Positions 36,599 through 45,386 of a DNA stretch of 64,000 nt are shown piece after piece; position 1 is the stretch's first letter; each line of letters opens with the position of its first letter. The position numbers and the translations under genes were made by a program. Source of the stretch: Cytobacillus sp. IB215665 (GTDB lineage: Bacteria > Bacillota > Bacilli > Bacillales > SM2101); contig NZ_JAXBME010000007.1 in assembly GCF_033963835.1 (NCBI RefSeq), positions 62,001 through 126,000 on the forward strand, given 5' to 3'. The notes under the pieces are model-generated. The model ran no database searches, was not told the DNA's origin, and saw nothing but the letters and a program-made list of their open reading frames with translations.

Positions 36599-36844
36599 TC
36601 ATCCTGTTTTAGTTCCAGATTTCACATTACCTTTCTTCATAGGCTTGTCCCAAAAGAAAAATACTTGATAAGATAGACGTTCTTGTTTCTTCAACGTTAG
36701 TTGTTGGTACTTATAAATTAGCTTATCCAATTCTTGACTGCACTTAACAACCTCTTTACTTGAGTAATCTCTTTTTGAAGCTAACGTTAACATATCTTTT
36801 CTTTTTTTATCAATCTTTAATTGAAGACTATTAAGCTTATTCAT
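36599..36844 (-). CDS. Spo0E-like aspartyl-phosphate phosphatase
   Basis: An 81-residue member of the Spo0E family, which dephosphorylate Spo0A~P and hold back sporulation. The two-helix hairpin is visible: NSLQLKIDKKRKDMLTLA, a short loop, then VVKCSQELDKLIYKYQQ with the SQELD signature. GGTGGAG lies 7 nt before the ATG at 36844; the in-frame ATG at 36859 overlaps that site. It lies between a ferredoxin-linked operon and a four-PAS kinase on the same strand. The C-terminal FFFWDKPMKKG extension is longer than in most family members. Confidence 0.85.
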   Translation of the reverse strand: MNKLNSLQLKIDKKRKDMLTLASKRDYSSKEVVKCSQELDKLIYKYQQLTLKKQERLSYQVFFFWDKPMKKGNVKSGTKTG

Positions 36845-37077
36845 AAATTTCTCCACCATTCTCCCCTCAAATGCGATCTTTAGAGGAAGTTGTCACAAAA
36901 TTGTATGAAATGATCTACTTCACTCTAAATGTCGTTTTCCAAACATACTAAAAAAATGATTACTTGTGAATTATTACAAAATATTCTTTTCTTGTAAATA
37001 GATTCGCAAAATTAGACAAAATCTTCTAATAAAGATTATATTTTTATCCTCAATAAATGGCATATAAACAACAAATA

Positions 37078-37112
37078 AGCTAGGTGAACCTATATTCTTC
37101 ACCTAGCTTTTA
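37078..37112 (-). terminator. Hairpin, probable terminator of the small gene at 37128
   Basis: AGCTAGGTGAA pairs with TTCACCTAGCT (11 perfect bp). T-rich sequence is better on the plus strand (CTTTTAGCTTT) than on the minus strand. Confidence 0.5.
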
Positions 37113-37127
37113 GCTTTAGAGCATATA

Positions 37128-37250
37128 TCAATATTTAATTTTTTTGTTGTTATTTATCTTTGTCATGATTTCTTCTTGTTCCGCTTTTGAAATGATACTC
37201 ATTTTTGAGCAAAGTAGTGTATAAAAACCAATCTTTTGTTTGATTTTCAT
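37128..37250 (-). CDS. Possible small protein
   Basis: A 40-residue frame, MKIKQKIGFYTLLCSKMSII then SKAEQEEIMTKINNNKKIKY, ends shortly before a perfect hairpin. GGGGG lies 9 nt before the ATG. It is too short for the usual ORF cut-off. I do not recognise it. Between the Spo0E-like gene and the four-PAS kinase, a regulatory peptide is possible but unproven. Confidence 0.4.
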   Translation of the reverse strand: MKIKQKIGFYTLLCSKMSIISKAEQEEIMTKINNNKKIKY

Positions 37251-37331
37251 GTATATGACCCCCTTTTTACCTGGACCAACATTTTTTACTTTAGTTAATT
37301 ATATGACAAGGTATATACAAATGTTAAATAA

Positions 37332-37471
37332 AATAAGCTCATTTCGTAAAATGTAACTAAATTAGTACAAAATTGACTTTATTATTAATGAGAAAAAATT
37401 CCATGAAAGTTTGATTTATACGTATTTATTCCTTAGTACATAAAGCAACATACAATTCGTAAACAGCCTTA
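37332..37471 (-). repeat. Dispersed TIR element, copy 13 (reverse)
   Basis: AATAAGCTCATTTCGTAAAA begins it and TAACTAAATTAGTAC follows, as in copy 16. It ends CGTATTTATTCCTTAG, AAAGCAACATACAATTCGTA and AACAGCCTTA. The core AAAAGATGCC is missing. Confidence 0.6.
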
Positions 37472-37551
37472 TTAATTGATGCTATAATCGCAAAAGTTTA
37501 TACTCGTGTTACATGCTGAGTTACATAACAATGAATATGAAATAGGGTCGA

Positions 37552-39747
37552 TCATTTCTCGACTGGTAATGTAATATAGAAAATTGTACCCTGTCCTTGT
37601 TCACTTTCAACATGTATACTGCCCTTGTGTTCTTCGATAATCTGATAACTTACCATCAGTCCTAAACCTGTTCCAGACTCTTTTGTTGTAAAAAATGGCT
37701 CACCTAATCTTGATAACATTTCTTTTGGCATACCGTTACCTTCATCACGAATCATAATCATCAGTTCAGATTGGTTTCTCATTTCGGTTTTAACAGTAAT
37801 CGTTCCACCGTTACTCATCACTTCAATGCCATTTTTTATGATATTAATAAATACTTGCTTCAGTCGATTTGGTTCACAATACATAAAAGGTAAACCATCC
37901 TCAAAAACTGTGACAAATTCTATATTATGAAGCAATGCCTGTGCGGATAATAAATCAATTGTTTCTTTGACAATTGTTGATACGTCCTTATGTACAAATA
38001 ATTCGTGCTTAGGTTTTGCCAACATCAAAAAATCAGTTATGATCGTTTCTATACGATTAATTTCAGATGTAATGACTTCAAAATACATTTGATAATTTTC
38101 TTTAATACTACTTTCTAGTAATTGTATAAAACCTTTTAATGCGGTAACTGGATTTCTAATTTCATGTGCAATACCTGCAGCAAGTTGACCGACAACACTA
38201 AGTGTGTCTGATTTTCTTATATGCTCCTCCATACCGATCCGTTCAGAAACGTCCCTGACAATTGTGATATTAAGCCCCTCTACAACATTTTGCTTTGCAG
38301 CAAATTCAAGATACTTAAGTTGTTTTCTACTATCCCTTATTTTTAATCTACCCGTTGATTCGCCTTCTTCGTTAAAGTTTACTAGACCTCCATTTTCACA
38401 TGCTAGGTCATCTATAAAATCTGTTAAATTCGAGCTTGTTAATTCTTCTTGACTTAAACCATATATATCACATGCTGCTGGATTTACATCAACGATATTG
38501 AATTGATGATCCCAAAAAACAATGCCATCCAACGCCCAATTAAACGTATTTCTAAACCTCTGATCACTTTCTCTAAGCTGATGTTCAATCTCAATGCGTT
38601 TACTAATATTTCTAAACACAACTACGTTTAAACCATCTATAATTCCTTTCTTAGTTGTAAATTCAAGATATTTCTTCTCACCATTAGGCATATAAAAAAC
38701 TAAATCATCTCTAATTTCAATATTATTACGGAATTTCCCTAATAAATCCCTCATTTTAGGATGTTTATTGTCAACAAAGTCGGACAATTTTTTTGAAATA
38801 AGAATATCAAGAGGTAATTCGAAAGTACGACTTGCAGCATGGTTTGCTTTTTTTATTTGAAAACTGTCATCATATAACATAATCGCTTCATGGGCATGCT
38901 CAAAAATCGCTCGGAACCTTTCTTCACTTTTTTCAAGTTCAATTTCCATATCTCGTTTTTGAGTGATATCACGTATGATCGCTATCCTAGATCCACTATT
39001 TACATTTGCTGCAACTGAGTATTCAACGTATATTTCTTTACCATCAAGGAGTACGACATGTAGTACTCCCTTCTTTCTACGGTTTATGACAAGATTCTTT
39101 AGCACAGTCTTTATGTATTGCTGGTCATTCATATGTACAAATTGAAAAATATTAAAAGAACGTATTTGATTTTCTCTTATATTTAAATATGTCCTCATAG
39201 GTTCATTCATGTCAATAAATTGACCATCTTTGTCGAAAATAAGTATGCCATCTACAGTATGGTCAAACAATTCTAGTAACATTTGTTCATTTATAGAACG
39301 TTCTTGCTCTATTTTTTTACGTTTTGTCACATCTCTAAATAGTGAAACACAATAATCTCCAATATCGTTTATGGTTGTTCCATATTCTATATATTTTAAT
39401 GTTCCATTATTCAACCTTATCGGAAATTCATTAGATATTTGCTTATTTGTTTCAAAAATGGTCAATCTCTTAATCATAGTTTCTTTTGGAATGACAGTTA
39501 GAAAATCTGTCATGTTCTTAGTAAGTAATTGTTCTTCGGGAAGTTCAAATATTTCGCATGCCATCTCATTTACTTTCACAAAATTACCTTTTTTATCAAA
39601 TACAACGATAGCTTCATTTGCTTTCTTATAGTATGTACGAATGTTAAGTAGTTGTTGTTGAAGCTGCTTATTACTGTTTTCAAGCTGAGATATTTGTCTT
39701 TTTAACTTTTCAACTTCGTTATCATGAGTTGTTTCATTCAAGTTCAT
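37552..39747 (-). CDS. Cytoplasmic four-PAS histidine kinase, sporulation-kinase-like
   Basis: A 731-residue soluble sensor kinase. A short coiled coil (about 10-38) is followed by four PAS domains at about 40-145, 155-265, 275-385 and 395-505, each ending in a (R/F)R(D/N)(V/I)(T/S) motif. HisKA carries AAGIAHEIRNPVTALKG; the ATPase has INIIKNGIEVM, DEGNGMP and TKESGTGLGLMVS. There are no membrane segments, as in KinA. AAAGGGGAGGG precedes the ATG. No response regulator is adjacent. A heptamer TTCGACA (0A-box-like) lies near a TATAAT about 220 nt upstream on the coding strand. Confidence 0.87.
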   Translation of the reverse strand: MNLNETTHDNEVEKLKRQISQLENSNKQLQQQLLNIRTYYKKANEAIVVFDKKGNFVKVNEMACEIFELPEEQLLTKNMTDFLTVIPKETMIKRLTIFETNKQISNEFPIRLNNGTLKYIEYGTTINDIGDYCVSLFRDVTKRKKIEQERSINEQMLLELFDHTVDGILIFDKDGQFIDMNEPMRTYLNIRENQIRSFNIFQFVHMNDQQYIKTVLKNLVINRRKKGVLHVVLLDGKEIYVEYSVAANVNSGSRIAIIRDITQKRDMEIELEKSEERFRAIFEHAHEAIMLYDDSFQIKKANHAASRTFELPLDILISKKLSDFVDNKHPKMRDLLGKFRNNIEIRDDLVFYMPNGEKKYLEFTTKKGIIDGLNVVVFRNISKRIEIEHQLRESDQRFRNTFNWALDGIVFWDHQFNIVDVNPAACDIYGLSQEELTSSNLTDFIDDLACENGGLVNFNEEGESTGRLKIRDSRKQLKYLEFAAKQNVVEGLNITIVRDVSERIGMEEHIRKSDTLSVVGQLAAGIAHEIRNPVTALKGFIQLLESSIKENYQMYFEVITSEINRIETIITDFLMLAKPKHELFVHKDVSTIVKETIDLLSAQALLHNIEFVTVFEDGLPFMYCEPNRLKQVFINIIKNGIEVMSNGGTITVKTEMRNQSELMIMIRDEGNGMPKEMLSRLGEPFFTTKESGTGLGLMVSYQIIEEHKGSIHVESEQGQGTIFYITLPVEK

Positions 39748-40184
39748 TAACCCTCCCCTTTAAAACAAATACTGTCTCAATTTGTCGTCTTTTCATCATT
39801 AGAAAAAACGCTTCATAGCCTCTTCTCATCTTAAAAAAGATAGTAGTAACGTAAAACTGCATAGAGCTTCTCTTATACAGGAATCGAAGTTGCACCGTTT
39901 ATGGGTCTAATCAAAATGTAGCAAGTAACAATCTTTGTTGAATAATGTAGGATTATTCAAAATTGTCGAATTTTTTATTATAATACATTATATCATAGTT
40001 AAAGTTTGTATTAATGTAAATATTTTGTATCACTTCAAAATAGAAACTATGCTTTACACTTCTTTGTCACTATAGTACAAAACAAAAGACTAACTCTTAA
40101 AGTATAGTCACTCGTTTTAGTCAACATATCAATTGACCTTACCGAGCAAACAATACTCTTCTAATGAGTTAGCCTCTTGTTTAT
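39748..40184. other. Promoter region of the four-PAS kinase, no gene
   Basis: On the minus strand TATAAT occurs at 39982-39977 and the heptamer TTCGACA at 39970-39964, a candidate Spo0A box just downstream. No coding frame or terminator is convincing. Confidence 0.35.
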
Positions 40185-42479
40185 TTACAAATATGGATTG
40201 TCATTAAATGCTTTTAAACGTTGCCATCTTCTTTCTACCTCATCTTCAAACTCGCTAAGCAACTCTCCATTTTCTTCCTTTAAAAGATGCTTAGTTTTAC
40301 CCATAAATTTCAACCAATTTGTTAATGGAATTCGCTTGTTCTTCGTTTCTGGATTGTATGTTATCGCTGTTTCTCCACGTTCAATTTCATATAGTGGGAA
40401 AAAGCAAGAGTGAACAGCTGCTTCCATAATTTTCTGACCGAAACGATCCTCAGACTTCCAATTTAGAGGGCATGTGATTAAAATCTTCCCATAAACTGTG
40501 CCAACATTTTGTGCATACCATTGTGCTTTTGCTGCCTTTTTGACCAAATCTTGCGGAAATGCTTCTGTCCCAGTGAAGACATATGGAATATTAGTAGCAG
40601 CCATTATTTGAGCAGTATCCTTATGATGAAATGCTTTACCACTTTGTATTTTACCTACACCTGTAGTACTCGTCATATGCCCCAAAGGTGTAGAATATGA
40701 CATTTGTGAGCCAGTATTCATATACCCTTCATTATCATATTCAAGCATAATTATTTTGTGGTTACGTAGAGCTGTCCCTATCGCAGAGCCCATTCCAATA
40801 TCCATACCTCCATCACCTGTAACCATTACGAATGTTACATCATCTGCAACATCGATCTCTCCACGTCGTTTCATTTCGAAGAAAGCTTCTGCTGTACCTG
40901 ATAGAGTTGCCGGGCCATTTTGGAATAAATTATGAATCATCGTTTGCTTATGTGAGCTATAAGGGTATGCTGTAGTTACTACATACGCACAACCAGTTTG
41001 AAATAAGACAACTATGTCGCCTTCAATGCCTTTAAAGAACAACTCTAACCCAGAAAAAATCCCACAACCTGGACATGCACCATGCCCTGATGCTATACGT
41101 TTTGGCTTGCTAGTTAGTGCTCTTAATGGAGGAATTTTCACTTTTAATTTATTCGTTTCTACATCTTCAGTTACTTTAATGAGTCCTGATTTAAACGTAT
41201 CACCGTGCATTGGTTTTATAACTTGCTTAAGTGAATCTTCTGGATATCCTTTTATATGTCCGTAGTAATCAAATACTTTATCGGCATATCCTTTTTCTAC
41301 CGCAGAAATTGCCTCATTAAAGAAAGCCTCTGCATCGTCAACAAAAAAATCTTTTCCACCCACTCCAAAAACACGACTCAGTACAATCGTTTTATTATCT
41401 CTATCTTCTTGGAGGGCTGATTTCACTTCATGTGTGATATTTGGTCCATTAGCTCCGTAAGAATCAGCTCGTTCACCTACTAATAGCGCTTTAACACCTC
41501 TCAATGCATGCTTAACCTCTTCTGTAGGAAACGGACGAATAATATTTGGACTAATTACCCCAGCTTTCACACCTTGACTTCGAAGTTTATCCACTGTATC
41601 CTTCGCTGTTTCAGCGGCAGAATTTAATAGAAATAATGCCACTTCTGCATCTTCCATTTTATATAAGTCTAGTATAGGATATTCTCTGCCTGATAACTTA
41701 GCATACTCTCGAGTAATTTGCTTATATACTTCTGATGAGTTATAAAGCGCTTCTGATTGCTGGTAGTTATTATTTATTAGGTCATCACCATTCATATGTG
41801 CCCCAATTGTAACAGGCTTATGTATATCAACTGCTCGAGGATAATCAGTAGGACATTCTCCAACAAACTCTTGTACAACTTTCCGATCTTTGAAATACTC
41901 TACCTTTCTTTTTTGGTGGGAAGTAAAGAAACCATCATATGCAACTATTACAGGTAACCTCACATCAGCATGCTCGGCAATTTTCAGCGCGATAATATTC
42001 ATGTCGTACACTGCCTGAGGACTTCTAGCCGTTAAAATAACCCACCCTGTATTTAGAGCATAATATAAGTCAGAATGGTCACCTCTAATATCAAGCGGCC
42101 CGCTTACAGAACGTGTTACGAGATTCATAACCATAGGGAAACGAGTTCCAGATTGTACTGGTAATTGTTCAATCATATATAATAACCCATTGGCGCTCGT
42201 TGCATTAAAAACTCTAGCTCCAGCAACAGATGCCCCATAACATATACCTGCTGAACCATGCTCACCATCAGCAGCTATTAGCTGGATGTCATGTTCTCCC
42301 CTTGATCTCATTTGATCTAGGTATTGAGCAACTTCTGTTGATGGCGTTATAGGGAAATACCCCATTATATGATAGTTAATTTGTGCAGCAGCCATTGCGG
42401 CCATTTCATTTCCTGATTCAAACGTGACGACTTGCTCAGCTCTATTAACTATATTTACACTTTCCTCTATCATTGCCAC
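40185..42479 (-). CDS. 2-oxoacid:ferredoxin oxidoreductase, fused alpha-beta subunit
   Basis: A 764-residue fusion of the alpha (about 1-440) and beta (about 455-764) subunits of a pyruvate- or 2-oxoacid:ferredoxin oxidoreductase, which decarboxylates a 2-oxoacid to acyl-CoA and reduces ferredoxin. The alpha part shows GYFPITPSTEVAQYL and SGPLDIRGDHSDLY. The beta part shows CPGCGIFSGLE and the thiamine-diphosphate motif GDGGMDIGMGS ending in YDNEGYMNTG. The start is GTG sharing one base with the stop of the gamma-delta gene (TAGTG), behind AGGAGG. The substrate cannot be told from motifs. Confidence 0.92.
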   Translation of the reverse strand: MAMIEESVNIVNRAEQVVTFESGNEMAAMAAAQINYHIMGYFPITPSTEVAQYLDQMRSRGEHDIQLIAADGEHGSAGICYGASVAGARVFNATSANGLLYMIEQLPVQSGTRFPMVMNLVTRSVSGPLDIRGDHSDLYYALNTGWVILTARSPQAVYDMNIIALKIAEHADVRLPVIVAYDGFFTSHQKRKVEYFKDRKVVQEFVGECPTDYPRAVDIHKPVTIGAHMNGDDLINNNYQQSEALYNSSEVYKQITREYAKLSGREYPILDLYKMEDAEVALFLLNSAAETAKDTVDKLRSQGVKAGVISPNIIRPFPTEEVKHALRGVKALLVGERADSYGANGPNITHEVKSALQEDRDNKTIVLSRVFGVGGKDFFVDDAEAFFNEAISAVEKGYADKVFDYYGHIKGYPEDSLKQVIKPMHGDTFKSGLIKVTEDVETNKLKVKIPPLRALTSKPKRIASGHGACPGCGIFSGLELFFKGIEGDIVVLFQTGCAYVVTTAYPYSSHKQTMIHNLFQNGPATLSGTAEAFFEMKRRGEIDVADDVTFVMVTGDGGMDIGMGSAIGTALRNHKIIMLEYDNEGYMNTGSQMSYSTPLGHMTSTTGVGKIQSGKAFHHKDTAQIMAATNIPYVFTGTEAFPQDLVKKAAKAQWYAQNVGTVYGKILITCPLNWKSEDRFGQKIMEAAVHSCFFPLYEIERGETAITYNPETKNKRIPLTNWLKFMGKTKHLLKEENGELLSEFEDEVERRWQRLKAFNDNPYL

Positions 42480-43492
42480 TATAAAACACCTCCTGATACT
42501 AATGGGAATTTATGCTTTACTTGATTCTTTTCAGCGAAACCAATCTCTTCTCGCAAATCTGCTAATGCAGAAGTAGGACAAGCTTCGACACATTTAAGGC
42601 ATCCCTTACAATATTGATAATCAATTCCTTTAAGAAACATTTGCTCTCGACCACGTTTGTCTTCACCTTGTTCCCATACAAAGCAAAAATCTGGACAAAC
42701 TGTATCACAAGCAGCACAATTTATACATTTATCTTGGTTAAATTGCGGTAAGAAACCTTGGCGAGAACCACTTAAATCTTTAACAATACTATTTGCATTG
42801 GCAGTAATTATTCCACCGGAAGTTTGTGTATCATACCCTAATTTTGCTTCTAATCTATTAAACTGTTTTTCAACTACTTCGCCTGGGACTTCGTATGTTT
42901 TAAACTGTACATGCTCATATCCACGATTAAAAGTTCGAATATTCGGTTCTACTAAATGTGGATATTTTTTTTCAAATGTTTTTCGAATAACGTCACGCAT
43001 AGCGTCTGCATCTAAGAAATCGCATATTCTAAACAACGCACCAAGCATAGCTGTATTGACCTTTGTTTTTTCTTCAACTGCTATTCCCAGAGCATCAACA
43101 ATCGCCAATGTTCCATATTTAAGTTGTAAATCATCCTTAACAGCATCGAACTCTCGAACTGAGTTAACTAATACGATACCATCCGAAGCCAATCCACTGA
43201 CCACATCGACCATTTTATATAATGCTTCATGAAAAACTCCGATGACATGTGGCTGTTCGATTGGACTATGTGCTCTAATTTCTGTATCTGGGTCACAAAA
43301 ACGAACGAAACCTTTTACAGGCGATCCTTTTTTTTCTGAGCCGTATGAGGAAAAGTTGGAACCGTTCAATCCAAGCCCGAGTACACCTGCTTCTGCTAGC
43401 ATTTTTCCAGCTAAATTAGCCCCAAGGCCTCCTATTGATTCTAATCTAATTTCATAAAAACCAAGTTCATTTTTCTTCGGTAGTATTGACAT
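42479..43492 (-). CDS. 2-oxoacid:ferredoxin oxidoreductase, fused gamma-delta subunit
   Basis: A 337-residue fusion of the gamma domain (about 10-200, RLESIGGLGANLAGKML, SYGSEKKGSPVKGFVRF) with a delta ferredoxin domain. The latter has two [4Fe-4S] motifs, CINCAACDTVCP and CKGCLKCVEACP. It passes electrons from the thiamine site to free ferredoxin. GGGGTGAT lies before the ATG. Together with the overlapping downstream alpha-beta gene it forms a two-gene, four-domain enzyme, an economical arrangement. Confidence 0.92.
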   Translation of the reverse strand: MSILPKKNELGFYEIRLESIGGLGANLAGKMLAEAGVLGLGLNGSNFSSYGSEKKGSPVKGFVRFCDPDTEIRAHSPIEQPHVIGVFHEALYKMVDVVSGLASDGIVLVNSVREFDAVKDDLQLKYGTLAIVDALGIAVEEKTKVNTAMLGALFRICDFLDADAMRDVIRKTFEKKYPHLVEPNIRTFNRGYEHVQFKTYEVPGEVVEKQFNRLEAKLGYDTQTSGGIITANANSIVKDLSGSRQGFLPQFNQDKCINCAACDTVCPDFCFVWEQGEDKRGREQMFLKGIDYQYCKGCLKCVEACPTSALADLREEIGFAEKNQVKHKFPLVSGGVL

Positions 43493-43764
43493 TACATCAC
43501 CCCTAATCTTTTTTACTGAATTCCCCTATATCTAATTGTAGTTTTTTATATGATTTTTGACTGTGACAAAAGTCAAACATTTATTATTTTTTTGTAATAC
43601 AATTTTTATTTTTTTCTGCAATTGTTGAGTTTTAAAGTTTTGCAAACGCTAACATAATATATAACAGTTTATTTTCTGTGATAATACAGTTTAGGTAATT
43701 TCACAAAAATTTCTATTTTATTTCATACAAACCTCATATGATTTGATAACTTGCTTAATGCGAA
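43493..43764. other. AT-rich divergent upstream region
   Basis: Upstream of the oxidoreductase operon on the minus strand and before TIR element copy 14. I see no gene, terminator or clear operator. Confidence 0.35.
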
Positions 43765-43967
43765 AGGCTGTTTTCGCGTTAAGTGTTACTTTTTGTAATA
43801 GGAGCTAAACACGTATGTAACTAAAGTTTTGGGCATCTATTCACCTTTAGTTGGGTATCGTTCTTTAACTAGGATATAAAGATGTCGTTTTTATAGAAAT
43901 AAAATACCGCGTACTCTAATTGTATATATGGTTATTTTTTAGTAGGAAAAACAACAATTTATCAGGG
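43765..43967. repeat. Dispersed TIR element, copy 14 (mirrored composite)
   Basis: The left half is a forward copy (AGGCTGTTTTCGCGTTAAGT, CTAAACACGTATG, TTTTGGGCATCTATTC). The right half is a reverse copy (TAAAGATGTCG, CGCGTACT, TTTTTTAGTAGGAAAAACAA with CAATTTATCAGGG). Both ends therefore carry the same arm type. Confidence 0.6.
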
Positions 43968-44121
43968 AACTCCGTGCGAAAAAAAGTGAAACTTGCTCCT
44001 TATATGCAGGTTTTGTATTAAAAACTAGCATTTTGTATTGTCTTTGTTACTTACTTGTAACTTTTATGTTTTTTGCTTATGTTATTATTTACGAATAGTA
44101 GATTTAATTTGGAGGAAACTA

Positions 44122-45138
44122 ATGCTAAAAAATACAAAACGTCGAAAACTACTTATATACGTAACAATTCCTTTGTTGTTCCTCATATTAGCTGGAGGGG
44201 TATACGCATCCGTTCTATTTAATAAAGCACAAACAACTGTTGAAAAAGCACATAAAGAACTTGACAGAGGAGAACAATCAGAAAGACGTACTGATGAGGT
44301 GGATCCTAAATCAGACAATATTTCTATCTTATTAATGGGTGTTGACGACAGTGAAACTAGAAATATTGGAGACAGATTAGGCGAAGGACCACGAACTGAC
44401 GCATTGTTACTAGCTACGTTTAACGAGGACAAGAAATCAGTTAAACTTGTGCACATCCCTCGAGATTCTTATGTTCCTTTACAATTTTATGATGGAGAAA
44501 ATCATCGAATTAATAGCGCATATCATTTTGGTTTAGCAGATGGCGCTGTACAAACCGTAGAGGAATTATTTGATATACCTGTTGATTATTATGCTACTGT
44601 TAACTTCAACTCTTTCATGGATATAGTAGATGCCCTCAACGGGATAGAAGTTGATGTACCTGTTACATTTTCAGAGCAGGATAGTCAAGACCGTTCAAAA
44701 GCAATCAACCTTGAAAAAGGATTGCAAACACTAAACGGTGAAGAAGCTCTCGCTTTAGCAAGAACAAGGAAAATTGATACCGATGTGGAGAGAGGGAAAC
44801 GACAACAGTTGATTTTAGAAGCTATAGTAAAAAAAGCTGCATCACTCGGTTCTATAACAAAATACGGAAATGTACTTGACGCAATTGGAGATAATATTAT
44901 TACAAATTTGACATTTGATGAAATGTTATCCTTCTATGATTATGCAACAGGAGACGTAACGATAGAAACGTACACAGTACCTGGTTATTCAAACGATCAA
45001 TACGACTATATCGTTGATTATGATGCGTTCGAAATAATCAAACAGGATTTAAAAGCACACTTAAATATTGAAACAACAAATGTGGAGACTAACACTGCAG
45101 ACAACCATTTAAATGATAAAGTACAAAATAATAACTAA
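44122..45138 (+). CDS. LytR-CpsA-Psr (LCP) family cell wall ligase
   Basis: A 338-residue protein that attaches anionic polymers such as teichoic acid to peptidoglycan outside the membrane. One N-terminal membrane anchor (about 11-32) is followed by the LCP domain: NISILLMGVDDSE, RTDALLLATF, LVHIPRDSYVPL with the conserved Arg-Asp, and ALALARTRKIDTDVERGKRQ. I chose ATG at 44122 because GGAGG lies 7 nt upstream; the longer frame from 44038 lacks one. Ends in an Asn-rich tail. Monocistronic. Confidence 0.92.
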   Translation: MLKNTKRRKLLIYVTIPLLFLILAGGVYASVLFNKAQTTVEKAHKELDRGEQSERRTDEVDPKSDNISILLMGVDDSETRNIGDRLGEGPRTDALLLATFNEDKKSVKLVHIPRDSYVPLQFYDGENHRINSAYHFGLADGAVQTVEELFDIPVDYYATVNFNSFMDIVDALNGIEVDVPVTFSEQDSQDRSKAINLEKGLQTLNGEEALALARTRKIDTDVERGKRQQLILEAIVKKAASLGSITKYGNVLDAIGDNIITNLTFDEMLSFYDYATGDVTIETYTVPGYSNDQYDYIVDYDAFEIIKQDLKAHLNIETTNVETNTADNHLNDKVQNNN

Positions 45139-45144
45139 CTTACT

Positions 45145-45334
45145 ATAAGCTCTTTTTCACAAACTTTGTTGCTATTGTAAAAAATATAGGACAGCAACAA
45201 ATGAACTTATGCAGTTGCTCTCATTTAACGTTATAGCAACACGCAATGTGAAATCAGCCAAAGTAGAAAAGATGCCCTGAGTGCTAAGTATATAAGTAAA
45301 TTTAATTCTTAGTAAAATGAATTTCAGTCAATGA
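45145..45334 (-). repeat. Dispersed TIR element, copy 15 (reverse, composite)
   Basis: ATAAGCTCTTTTTCACAAAC with TTTGTTGCTATTGTAA begins it. An internal end-like piece TATAGCAACACGCAATGTGA occurs near 45234. The core GAAAAGATGCCC and the tail TTTAATTCTTAGTAAAATGA follow. This suggests one copy inserted into or fused with another. Confidence 0.6.
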
Positions 45335-45349
45335 TAAACAATATAATAA

Positions 45350-45384
45350 GAGGGTCTAACTCAAATAGAGGTTAGACCCTTTAG
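45350..45384. terminator. Terminator between LCP and peroxiredoxin genes
   Basis: AGGGTCTAAC pairs with GTTAGACCCT (10 perfect bp, 10-nt loop), with short T-rich tails on both strands. Serves two convergent genes. Confidence 0.75.
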
Positions 45385-45386
45385 AA

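Noticed and set aside
42657-43232. Plus-strand open frame of 191 codons antisense to the gamma-delta oxidoreductase subunit
   Set aside because: The minus-strand gene has two iron-sulfur motifs and conserved gamma domains. The antisense frame has no start signal or known pattern.
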